Source: Candidatus Poseidoniia archaeon
GTDB lineage: Archaea; Thermoplasmatota; Poseidoniia; MGIII; CG-Epi1
Length of the DNA: 5,960 nucleotides
Assembly: GCA_029941645.1 (NCBI GenBank)
Contig: JAPYSZ010000058.1
Location: 1 to 5,960 of the forward strand
Direction: 5' to 3'
The notes beneath the pieces were generated by a model. That model searched no databases and was not told where the DNA came from. It worked only from the letters and a program-made list of their open reading frames with translations. Both the position numbers and the translations under genes were made by a program. This document shows positions 1 to 5,960 of this stretch, one piece after another (position 1 is the stretch's first letter; every line of letters begins with the position of its first letter).

Positions 1-2463
1 TGTAGTTTGGCAATAGATGTGTTCAGTGAAGATTTACAAGAACAAATAGAGATGGATTCATCCAATCTTGTTTTTTCTATCAATGGATTACAGACATATT
101 ACACTAACTTCTCATTCACAATCCCAAGATCTGGAAATTATTCATTTAACCTTACATTGTTATCCAATAATGATGGTGAAATTTCAAGTTCAAGTATAGA
201 ATATGAATATTTATTCTATGATAACCTTGAAAGTAACTTAAAAGAAAACATAATAGATTACTATTTAGATGATGAAGACAATGCAAACTGGATATTTAAC
301 GAAGAAACAAATAATATAGAACTTATAAATCTTGAAAACGAATATGAAGCAGGAATTGTATTAGGGCCATACAATACTAAAGGCAACAAAAATAACATAC
401 TAATTCTAGAACAAGAAATAGAAAAAACAAACACGGCACAATACACCATATCATACACTAAGAATTTTAATAGAACACAATTATACAGCACAACTTGGAA
501 TGAATTATACCTATTAGACAATAATAGTCCTCAGACAATAAATCTTGGATTAGAAGATAATTCAGAAATATATATTAGACTGCTAGCTTCTGATTCTGAA
601 GCTAATTCTATGAATTACTGGAATGTAGTTAACATAACACACAAATACGTTACAATTAAACACGATTTAAATGTAAATACACAAGAACATTATTTCTTTG
701 AAATAGATGCAAATCCTGAATTTCTAGTAAACATTGAGAATATCGGGTTGTTTGATCAACAATTAGGCAACATTACAATATCTGTTGAACTCTACGGAAT
801 GAATGGTAAAATTAATTCGTACCTTAGGACGCCAAATTTACCCTCTGGTGAAAATCAAGAAATTGACTTTAGATTTACAGACTTATTGGCAGGAAATTAT
901 TATTGTACTATTAACATCATATTAATCGAAGAAAAAATTTATAAGTCTGAATCTATAACCTTATTCTCTATATCAACCACAAATCTAGATAATACTTATC
1001 CGATAAATTCAAATTTTGAGAGATTGAACCTGTTGATAGAAACAGAAACTATTGAGGATTTTACACTAGATGTAAATTATCAATCCACGAAACTAATTGC
1101 CAATTATTTCCTAATAGAAATAGAAACTGATGAAACCTTAATTCTCAACCCCTCAAATTATAGATTAATATCGGCAATCAGTATGGATGAAAATCGATTC
1201 AGTATTAACTTAGAGGAAGAAAGTGACATGACCATAGAAGGAATTATCGCCCCATCTATTGAATTTGAAACATTGCAAACTTATAGCTCCAGTATAACCA
1301 TAAACAATGAAGGGTTTTATTCTGAGAATTACCAAATATCCTATTTCTTTACTTCGACCTTTATTCAGTCCCTGAGCGGACCTGAAATTATTAGCATCTC
1401 GCCAGGAACGAGCTCAAGTTTTGTAGTAGATATATTACCGTTGTCCAGAATACCAAGAGGAGGTGGAAGTCTATTGTATATTGAAATAGCAGATCAATAT
1501 AATTCTGAAAGAGCAACCTTTGTACTTAGCTACTCCGAAACTAAAATTGATGTGGTAGAACAAAGTTGCAATAGACATTCCGTTTTACTAGGTCAAGATA
1601 TTGTTTGTAAAAGTACGATTACTAACAAAGGATATGTTAGTGATTCATTAACTATAAATGTTATTGCAATGAATGAAAAAGGATTAACTGAAATAGTGGA
1701 CCAAATAAACCTTGATAAACTTGAATTTCAAGAATCATTAGTTATGAGAACAACATATTTCCCCAAGACTGATAATAATTTTCAAATGATTATAGAAATT
1801 AACAGTAATGGAGAACTACTAACTTCAAGTGAAATCCCAGACTCAATAAATGTAGTTACTGCTGCAAACGAACCTAAAACTGAAACGAACCAGTATAATG
1901 CTCCAAAAATTGAAATGAGCCATACAGTTTTTGCAATTTCTTTTGCAGGTATAGCCTTCCAATTCCGAAGGTCAGAAAATTTCAAATACTTTACGTTCAA
2001 ATTTTTTATCCCAATGTACTCAAGACTACAGAAAGACACACTTGCAGATGAACCTACAAGACAGCGCCTCTTAACCACCATATATACTGAACCAGGATCT
2101 AATTTCACATTGCTAAAAGAAAAATTAGGATTACATAATGGAACACTTGCTCACCATCTAAATATCTTAGAATCAAACCAAATGATAGCTTCTCACAGGA
2201 GTGGAAGACAACGCCTTTTCTTCCCATATGGAAGCTCAAACAATAGCAACATACGTAATTCCATGATAACTAATCCCACACAAAAAAATATTATTCAAAT
2301 TGTGAAGGAAAATCCCGGAATAACTCAATCAATGATTTCGCAGCAATTAGGAATGAGTAGACAAAAAATAAATTACCATGTCAACTCTTTATCAAATAAT
2401 TCAATCCTAAAAGTGGAAAGACAAGGTAGAATCACCAGACTCTATCCTATGCACTTCACTTAG
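1..2463 (+). CDS. Membrane-anchored tandem winged-helix transcription regulator with large extracellular beta-domain region (5' partial)
   Basis: The frame is open from base 1 to the TAG at 2461-2463. A TTG at 7 could serve as a start, but no signal peptide follows it and bases 1-6 read through, so the N-terminus probably lies upstream. Residues below count from that TTG. Residues 1-620 are beta-rich, Asn/Ile/Glu-rich and full of N-x-S/T sequons, as expected of an exported archaeal protein. At least three CARDB/NEW3-like modules are visible: about 232-320 (NIENIG), 415-510 (INNEGF) and 519-620 (ITNKGY, with Cys521 and Cys534 as a possible disulphide). A short hydrophobic segment lies at 640-653, followed by RR and a second aromatic patch at 659-670. 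Two winged helices follow: 679-735 with NGTLAHHL (711-718), and about 755-818 with recognition helix SRQKINYHV. This extracellular-TM-wHTH-wHTH layout, with NGTLAYHL-like motifs, is known in Thermoplasmatota; the ligand and target genes are unknown. It converges on the tRNA gene. Confidence 0.8.
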   Translation, partial: CSLAIDVFSEDLQEQIEMDSSNLVFSINGLQTYYTNFSFTIPRSGNYSFNLTLLSNNDGEISSSSIEYEYLFYDNLESNLKENIIDYYLDDEDNANWIFNEETNNIELINLENEYEAGIVLGPYNTKGNKNNILILEQEIEKTNTAQYTISYTKNFNRTQLYSTTWNELYLLDNNSPQTINLGLEDNSEIYIRLLASDSEANSMNYWNVVNITHKYVTIKHDLNVNTQEHYFFEIDANPEFLVNIENIGLFDQQLGNITISVELYGMNGKINSYLRTPNLPSGENQEIDFRFTDLLAGNYYCTINIILIEEKIYKSESITLFSISTTNLDNTYPINSNFERLNLLIETETIEDFTLDVNYQSTKLIANYFLIEIETDETLILNPSNYRLISAISMDENRFSINLEEESDMTIEGIIAPSIEFETLQTYSSSITINNEGFYSENYQISYFFTSTFIQSLSGPEIISISPGTSSSFVVDILPLSRIPRGGGSLLYIEIADQYNSERATFVLSYSETKIDVVEQSCNRHSVLLGQDIVCKSTITNKGYVSDSLTINVIAMNEKGLTEIVDQINLDKLEFQESLVMRTTYFPKTDNNFQMIIEINSNGELLTSSEIPDSINVVTAANEPKTETNQYNAPKIEMSHTVFAISFAGIAFQFRRSENFKYFTFKFFIPMYSRLQKDTLADEPTRQRLLTTIYTEPGSNFTLLKEKLGLHNGTLAHHLNILESNQMIASHRSGRQRLFFPYGSSNNSNIRNSMITNPTQKNIIQIVKENPGITQSMISQQLGMSRQKINYHVNSLSNNSILKVERQGRITRLYPMHFT

Positions 2464-2540
2464 TGGCGAGCCAGGAGGGATTCGAACCCCCGGTCGATCG
2501 GTTAAGAGCCGATCGCTTTACCTAGCTAAGCTACTGGCCC
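2464..2540 (-). tRNA. tRNA-Lys (anticodon CUU), CCA encoded
   Basis: Read on the minus strand this folds as a complete cloverleaf. The acceptor stem GGGCCAG pairs with CTGGCTC (one G-U pair). The D-stem is GCTT/AAGC and the anticodon stem ATCGG/CCGAT. The anticodon loop is CTCTTAA, giving anticodon CTT at 2504-2506. The variable loop has 5 nt. The T-arm GGGGG-TTCGAAT-CCCTC has one G-U pair. U8, A14, G15-C48, G18G19 and the T-loop are in place. The discriminator is G73 (2467), usual for archaeal tRNA-Lys, and CCA is encoded at 2464-2466. There is no intron. The CCA directly abuts the stop codon of the convergent gene, so no spacer is left for a terminator on either side. Confidence 0.97.
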
Positions 2541-2566
2541 ACTCATACTTAACGGGAATAATGCCC

Positions 2567-2574
2567 TTAAAAAA
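2567..2574 (-). promoter_or_regulatory. Probable TATA box of the tRNA-Lys gene (also oligo-T end of the PrsW transcript)
   Basis: On the minus strand this reads TTTTTTAA, centred about 30 bases before the tRNA 5' end at 2540. That would place transcription start near 2544, a few bases before the mature end. The same T-run lies 12 bases after the stop codon of the PrsW gene, so it could also act as an archaeal oligo-T terminator for that operon. Both roles are inferred from position and composition only. Confidence 0.45.
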
Positions 2575-2586
2575 TTATACCTAGTT

Positions 2587-3696
2587 CTAAAAGAAAATTT
2601 GTGCGAGCATAAATATCAAAAAGAAGATAGTTCCTAGAGTATTTTTCCAATCAAAATTAGAGGCCCATTCCGTTGTAGAAGCAGCCAATTCCTGTGGAGT
2701 CTTAGAATCAGAGGAGTAAAGTGCTGCCGTATCCGAATAAGCTGTAGATTCAGAGGAACCTGCTGCCACGCTAGAAGAACGTAATTTCTTTTGCTCCCAA
2801 CCACTTTTTTTCTCCCATTTATTACTTGACCAATCCTCATTCCCATGGCCTGCTCTAATATCCGTACCAATTATATTTGAACCGGCTACATCAAGTTGTG
2901 TTATTTTCCTCTTGGCCATCTCAAGACCAGAAATTGCCAACATTATACTGGCTGCAAATAGCAATAATGCACTTAAATCAGAATCATATTGAAGACTAAA
3001 TACAGCTAATCCATTCCAAGCTGCGTGAATGAAAACGGCTAAAAAATAATATTTAACCACTATAGAAAAAGATTGACCTTCAACTTGGTATTTTGCAATT
3101 CCATAACCTGTAAATGAAGTCGTTACAAGATGAAGAAGTATCGATGAAAAGGTTCGAAGTAAGACTATTATGAATATTCCCCAAATACCTGCAGCTACAG
3201 CACCTTCTGAAAGACCATAGAGAACATTCTCAGTGGCCCCAAAACCCAATCCGCAAGCTGCACCATAAACAATACCATCTTCAACTTCATCGATCTCATT
3301 ACGGACCGTCACATTCCTAAACATCACAAGTGGCTTAACAAATTCTTCAACAAGAGGTGCAACGACTACAACTGTCAAAACTATTGTTAAATTTTCTATA
3401 TCTTCAAGACTATTCTCAGAATCTACCAGCATTACAAGCAAAAACGCAGTCCCCAATGTGTTGAAAATACCTGCCAAAAAGACTCCTGAAAGCGCTCCCC
3501 ATACAAAAGCCAGCCCCATTGTTCCCCATGGTTCTACATCTGCTTTTTCAGAATTTCGGATTGATTTAAGGTAAAAATATGCCGGGACAAAGGAAAGGAG
3601 TGAGGCAAAAACAAATCCCAATACGCCCCCCATAGCTATAAAAGTCAAAACTAATATAATCAGGATAAACCATTGTTTTTTACTTAATTTTATCAA
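2587..3696 (-). CDS. PrsW-family intramembrane metalloprotease
   Basis: A 369-residue multipass membrane protein. The PrsW signature motifs are present in order: APLVEEFVKP with E117, E118 and K121; EDGIVYGAACGLGFGATEN with D140 and E156; RTFSSILLHL with H189; and FIHAAWNG with H224. The paired Glu and the two His residues are the presumed metal and catalytic residues of the family, so it looks active. Hydrophobic helices fill about 10-45, 58-92, 104-125, 142-200 and 210-260. Unusually, a polar Ser/Ala/Trp-rich region (about 265-350) follows, and the protein ends in a further hydrophobic helix at 354-369. In Bacillus, PrsW cleaves the anti-sigma factor RsiW; archaea lack sigma factors, so the substrate here is unknown. 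The start is TTG at 3696, chosen because the first Met (residue 22) would cut into the first membrane helix and because an AGAGG motif precedes the TTG. It is the second gene of an operon, 9 bases after the ribbon-helix-helix gene. Confidence 0.85.
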   Translation of the reverse strand: MIKLSKKQWFILIILVLTFIAMGGVLGFVFASLLSFVPAYFYLKSIRNSEKADVEPWGTMGLAFVWGALSGVFLAGIFNTLGTAFLLVMLVDSENSLEDIENLTIVLTVVVVAPLVEEFVKPLVMFRNVTVRNEIDEVEDGIVYGAACGLGFGATENVLYGLSEGAVAAGIWGIFIIVLLRTFSSILLHLVTTSFTGYGIAKYQVEGQSFSIVVKYYFLAVFIHAAWNGLAVFSLQYDSDLSALLLFAASIMLAISGLEMAKRKITQLDVAGSNIIGTDIRAGHGNEDWSSNKWEKKSGWEQKKLRSSSVAAGSSESTAYSDTAALYSSDSKTPQELAASTTEWASNFDWKNTLGTIFFLIFMLAQIFF

Positions 3697-3700
3697 GGTT

Positions 3701-3705
3701 CCTCT
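3701..3705 (-). promoter_or_regulatory. Shine-Dalgarno-like site supporting the TTG start of the PrsW gene
   Basis: The minus strand reads TAG-AGAGG-AACC-TTG. The purine motif directly follows the stop codon of the upstream gene and sits 4 bases before the TTG. The arrangement suggests translational coupling or reinitiation between the two genes, and it decides the start codon. The leaderless genes elsewhere in the window lack such a motif. Confidence 0.55.
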
Positions 3706-4236
3706 CTACGTAACATGAATACGGTTAAGGTGTACATGTAAGATACCACGCCTAATCATTTTATTCAATTGAAGTCGAGGATTTGGAATTCTTTCTTTCC
3801 CAGCTTCAATGATCAATTTATCCTGAGCTATGCCCTCTTCTGAATCCAAGGAACGGACTAGCTCGAGCAAACGGAATTTTGGAGTGTCCTGTATACTCAT
3901 TGACTCTGCGTCTTCAGGTTCTTCTTTTTTCTTAGTGATTATTGCTTTTTTAGCCACAAAAGATTTTTTCTTTGGTTTTGGCCTTTTCTTCACGGTGACT
4001 TTTCTAGATACTTTATCCCTAAGAGGACCTGCAACCTCATCTAATTCCTGTTCAGCTTTAGCAGCCTCTTCTTGGAACTCCTCCAAGTATTCTTCTATCA
4101 AATCTCGAATCAATTCAGCTGGAGTCATGCCTTCTATTTTTGAACGTTTATTCAAAAAATCCCAATCTTTACGAAAGTCATTTGGAATGCTCATTCGGAA
4201 ATTAAGGTTCTTTGGAGGCACAGATACACATAGCAT
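3706..4236 (-). CDS. Ribbon-helix-helix / winged-helix DNA-binding protein with basic linker
   Basis: 176 residues in three parts. Residues 10-52 fit a CopG/MetJ-type ribbon-helix-helix: a short strand (NLNFRMSIP), a helix (DFRKDWDFLNKRSK), the turn EGMTPAE and a helix (LIRDLIEEYLEEF), which continues as an acidic, probably coiled helix to about 70. Residues 78-104 form a Lys-rich linker (KKRPKPKKK and similar), likely a disordered nucleic-acid-binding tail. Residues 119-176 look like a small winged helix (KFRLLELVRSL, GIAQDKLIIEAG, LNKMIRRGILHVH, NRIHV), reminiscent of the C-terminal winged helix of archaeal MCM proteins; that resemblance is my inference. There is no membrane segment. The ATG at 4236 is the first start in the frame; GTG at 4221 would also keep the whole domain. 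It is the first gene of the operon with the PrsW gene, so it may regulate that operon or act in the same response. Target unknown. Confidence 0.72.
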   Translation of the reverse strand: MLCVSVPPKNLNFRMSIPNDFRKDWDFLNKRSKIEGMTPAELIRDLIEEYLEEFQEEAAKAEQELDEVAGPLRDKVSRKVTVKKRPKPKKKSFVAKKAIITKKKEEPEDAESMSIQDTPKFRLLELVRSLDSEEGIAQDKLIIEAGKERIPNPRLQLNKMIRRGILHVHLNRIHVT

Positions 4237-4440
4237 ATGGTTGTATAATACTTGTCCCCATACACAAAAATAATAACCTTTACTGAAGTGCTATATAAAT
4301 TAGTAAAACCTAAAAATCACCTGCAACTTTTGATTTATATACTTATCCTCTATTATATTGAACAGAACTAAGGAAAACATCAATAATAAATTTCCGAATT
4401 TTTCAGTTTGGTCCTAAAACCTAGTTTATAAATCGAAATT
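4237..4440. other. AT-rich intergenic region between the glycosyltransferase and the RHH-PrsW operon
   Basis: This is the longest stretch without a gene (204 bases). It is very AT-rich. On the minus strand it carries T-runs (about 4304-4317, 4374-4377 and 4415-4418) that could end glycosyltransferase transcription. It also holds three TATA-like octamers: TTTATAAA at 4425-4432 (a perfect palindrome), TTTATATA at 4334-4341 (plus strand) and the better-placed box at 4291-4299. I see no convincing hairpin, RNA gene or riboswitch. A 26-codon minus-strand reading frame (4300-4380) exists but has no support. Confidence 0.6.
4291..4299 (-). promoter_or_regulatory. TATA box for the RHH-PrsW operon
   Basis: The minus strand reads TTTATATAG, very close to the archaeal TATA consensus. 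Transcription would be expected near 4269, giving a leader of about 33 bases before the ATG at 4236. That leader has no clear GGAGG-type motif near the ATG. A weaker TATTATAC at 4244-4251 could instead give a leaderless transcript at the GTG at 4221. Confidence 0.5.
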
Positions 4441-5595
4441 TTACAATAATCCGAAATATTCGGACTCTAATTGATTGACAATACTAGTCCACGAAAAATC
4501 CTTCGAAAACTCTCTTCCAGATTTGCCCATTTCCATTTTTAAGGAATCATCCTCCAAAATGGTGAATATAGCTTCTGAAAGTGCCTTAGGATTATTGTAA
4601 TCTACTATCAAACCATTTTTACCCTCAGACATTGCTTCAGGAATTCCCCCCACTCTTGTTGCTACTACTGGTGTTTGGGCTGCTGCGGCTTCAAGAAGAA
4701 CAATCCCAAAGGCCTCATACTCTGAAGGTAATACCAAAAGCTCTGATGCCGATAAAGCCGAACGATAAATTTCATCATTAACATGACCCAAACGGTGCAT
4801 TTTCACCCCCTTGGAGGATGCTATCTTATCTAAATCATTACCAAGACCCATATCTGCACCCATAACAACTAAATCAATTTTGTGGGATTTTCCTATAGAC
4901 ATGGCTTCTATTAAATCAGGAATTCCCTTGTTCGTAGCAAGTCTTCCTGCAAAGATTACAAACCTTTCAGAAATCTCTGGATACTTATCTCTGAATTTCT
5001 TTTTGTCTGGAATATCTTCCCAATCCATCCAATTTATTCCATTATAGATTATCTTGATATTATCCTCACTAAGCCCAATCTCTTTGATCAACATCTCTTT
5101 TTCATGATTACTTACACAAGTGATGAGATCTGCAGACTCCATTGTGGATTTTCCTATCTTAGAATCATAAAAATCTCTAAGTGTACGACGTTTAGCTCCA
5201 CCCCACATAGACCACGAAGGGTGGAAGTGTGGAGTTATAACCCAAGGAGTAGACTGGAATTTTTCCTTAATCCATGCTGCATGATTCTGAAAGTATCCGT
5301 ATGAATGTGTGTGGATTATATCTGCTTTCTTCGTTAAAAAAGAGGTTACCATTCCTGGAGCTAAAACGTAGTGTGCTTCTCCGGAAATTGTAAATGCACT
5401 ATGTCTCGAAACTGGAACCCCTGAAACTTCTGTAGGCATATCCTTTTTTACAAATGGGGTTTCTGTGTACAAATCCGTAGTAATTACCTCAATCTTATGG
5501 CCCTTGGCAAGTAATCCCTCAGAATATGCTCTAACTACAGTTTCAGCTCCTCCAGGTGCTGGAGGATATCTAACACAACCTTGTATTATATTCAC
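4441..5595 (-). CDS. GT-B glycosyltransferase, family 4 (group 1)
   Basis: About 384 residues, the normal length for family GT4; it transfers a sugar from a nucleotide sugar and acts in the cytoplasm or at the inner membrane face. Counting from the GTG at 5595, the N-terminal Rossmann domain has the Gly-rich acceptor loop PPAPGGAE (11-18), IIHTHSYGY (around 93-101) and ITPHFHPSW. The linker has LITCVSNHE and IIYNGINW. The C-terminal donor domain has VIFAGRLATNKG (213-224) and the E-x7-E motif EAFGIVLLE, with E294 and E302, followed by TPVVATRVGGIPE. The acceptor is not predictable; archaeal relatives build S-layer or lipid-linked glycans. Its frame extends five codons to a TTG at 5610, but GTG at 5595 gives the usual NIIQGC first strand and sits about 25 bases from the only A/T box. 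It is divergent from tatC. It ends with TAA at 4441. Confidence 0.9.
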   Translation of the reverse strand: MNIIQGCVRYPPAPGGAETVVRAYSEGLLAKGHKIEVITTDLYTETPFVKKDMPTEVSGVPVSRHSAFTISGEAHYVLAPGMVTSFLTKKADIIHTHSYGYFQNHAAWIKEKFQSTPWVITPHFHPSWSMWGGAKRRTLRDFYDSKIGKSTMESADLITCVSNHEKEMLIKEIGLSEDNIKIIYNGINWMDWEDIPDKKKFRDKYPEISERFVIFAGRLATNKGIPDLIEAMSIGKSHKIDLVVMGADMGLGNDLDKIASSKGVKMHRLGHVNDEIYRSALSASELLVLPSEYEAFGIVLLEAAAAQTPVVATRVGGIPEAMSEGKNGLIVDYNNPKALSEAIFTILEDDSLKMEMGKSGREFSKDFSWTSIVNQLESEYFGLL

Positions 5596-5615
5596 TGAAT
5601 TGCTATACAAGGCGC

Positions 5616-5623
5616 CTTTTAAG
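5616..5623. promoter_or_regulatory. Shared bidirectional TATA box for glycosyltransferase and tatC
   Basis: CTTTTAAG (plus) / CTTAAAAG (minus) is the only A/T-rich block in the otherwise GC-rich stretch 5611-5643. Its centre, 5619.5, is 24.5 bases from the first base of the TTG of tatC (5644) and 24.5 bases from the first base of the GTG of the glycosyltransferase (5595). Archaeal TATA boxes lie about 24-30 bases before the start of transcription, so both mRNAs could begin at or near their start codon (leaderless). Neither start has a Shine-Dalgarno motif, which agrees with this. The box is not a perfect palindrome. Confidence 0.55.
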
Positions 5624-5643
5624 CCCCCGACCTTACCCCTCTA

Positions 5644-5960
5644 TTGTCTGAAACTAGTGATATTAGCAGGCCTTTGTCACGGCATCTTGAAGAATTACGT
5701 ACACATCTTATGTTTCCTTTTATTAGCACTATAACCCTAATGCTAGTACTCTTTCCATTAACTGCACAAATGCTTACTAATTTACTGAATATAATCGAAA
5801 TAAATTTAGAAAATACAACTACCTATAGTCCCACTGAGTTTCTACGACTGAAAATATATCTTAGTCTTATTGGAAGTATATTACTTTCTCATCCGTTATG
5901 GTACAGAGGGATCTATAATTTTTCAAGTCCTGGATTGACTCCAAAAGAAAAGAGAGGAAT
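5644..5960 (+). CDS. tatC: Sec-independent (Tat) protein translocase subunit TatC, N-terminal part (3' partial)
   Basis: The frame opens after TAA at 5620-5622 and the only workable early start is TTG at 5644; it runs off the window after 105 codons. TatC is the multispanning receptor that binds twin-arginine signal peptides and exports folded proteins. Visible are the N-terminal cytoplasmic helix RPLSRHLEELRTHL (10-22), the first membrane helix (about 23-48), the first external loop, and then TEFLRLKIYLSLIGSILLSHP (64-84) leading to LWYRG and FSSPGLTPKEKR (93-104). E17 and E102 align by eye with E. coli Glu15 and Glu103, both needed for twin-arginine recognition. A start at the ATG at 5710 would remove the HLEELR motif, so TTG is preferred. 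It shares a promoter gap with the divergent glycosyltransferase. Confidence 0.9.
   Translation, partial: MSETSDISRPLSRHLEELRTHLMFPFISTITLMLVLFPLTAQMLTNLLNIIEINLENTTTYSPTEFLRLKIYLSLIGSILLSHPLWYRGIYNFSSPGLTPKEKRG

Noticed and set aside
7..9. TTG at 7 as the true start of the first gene
   Set aside because: The frame is open to base 1, no signal peptide follows, and the protein is expected to be exported, so its start most likely lies upstream of the window.
1782..2108. Minus-strand 108-codon reading frame opposite the sensor gene
   Set aside because: It is the antisense shadow of a well-supported coding region, with no domain or start signal.
2464..2490. tRNA 3' end as a possible integration (att) site
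   Set aside because: No second copy of the tRNA 3' segment and no integrase gene are visible in the window.
2492..2514. Strong inverted repeat (CGATCGG / CCGATCG)
   Set aside because: It is the anticodon arm of tRNA-Lys extended by chance pairing, not a terminator or operator.
3830..4273. Plus-strand 147-codon reading frame
   Set aside because: It lies antisense to the ribbon-helix-helix gene, has a Ser/Phe-rich composition typical of a complement of Lys/Glu codons, and shows no recognisable domain.
4300..4380. 26-codon minus-strand ATG frame 45 bases after a TTTATAAA box
   Set aside because: It has no Shine-Dalgarno motif, is too short to judge, and its AT-rich composition makes chance likely.
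5465..5734. Plus-strand 89-codon reading frame bridging the divergent gap
   Set aside because: It overlaps the glycosyltransferase antisense and tatC in a different frame; the tatC frame carries clear family motifs and this one carries none.
1..5960. CRISPR array, insertion sequence or defence system
   Set aside because: No regularly spaced repeats, transposase, terminal inverted repeats or known defence proteins are seen.

Overview
The window looks like a piece of a planktonic archaeal genome. My best guess is Thermoplasmatota, in the Marine Group II/III (Candidatus Poseidoniia) neighbourhood. That rests on four things: a large surface protein ending in the tandem winged-helix tail common in that phylum, archaeal TATA-like boxes about 25 bases from gene starts, apparently leaderless non-ATG starts, and an archaeal-type tRNA-Lys. 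The DNA is AT-rich, most strongly in the first gene. The lineage is an inference and no rRNA is present to test it.

Layout. Bases 1-2463 (+) hold the 3' part of a gene for a large extracellular, beta-rich protein (three CARDB/Ig-like modules can be made out). It has a short membrane segment and two cytoplasmic winged-helix domains, so it is a one-component membrane transcription factor. Its stop codon touches the 3' CCA of a convergent tRNA-Lys(CUU) gene at 2464-2540 (-). Upstream of the tRNA, on the same strand, is a two-gene unit. It encodes a ribbon-helix-helix plus winged-helix protein (3706-4236) followed after 9 bases by a PrsW-family membrane protease (2587-3696). A 204-base spacer (4237-4440) with several TATA-like boxes separates this unit from a GT-B family 4 glycosyltransferase (4441-5595, -). 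Finally, the 5' part of tatC (5644-5960, +) runs off the end, starting at a TTG codon.

How they may work together. Glycosyltransferase and TatC diverge from a 48-base gap whose only A/T hexamer lies exactly midway between the GTG and TTG starts. This suggests one shared, bidirectional core promoter driving two leaderless mRNAs. The PrsW protease, its DNA-binding operon partner and the convergent membrane-tethered transcription factor together make a regulated intramembrane proteolysis circuit conceivable, but nothing in the sequence proves it. I found no mobile element, CRISPR array or integration signature.
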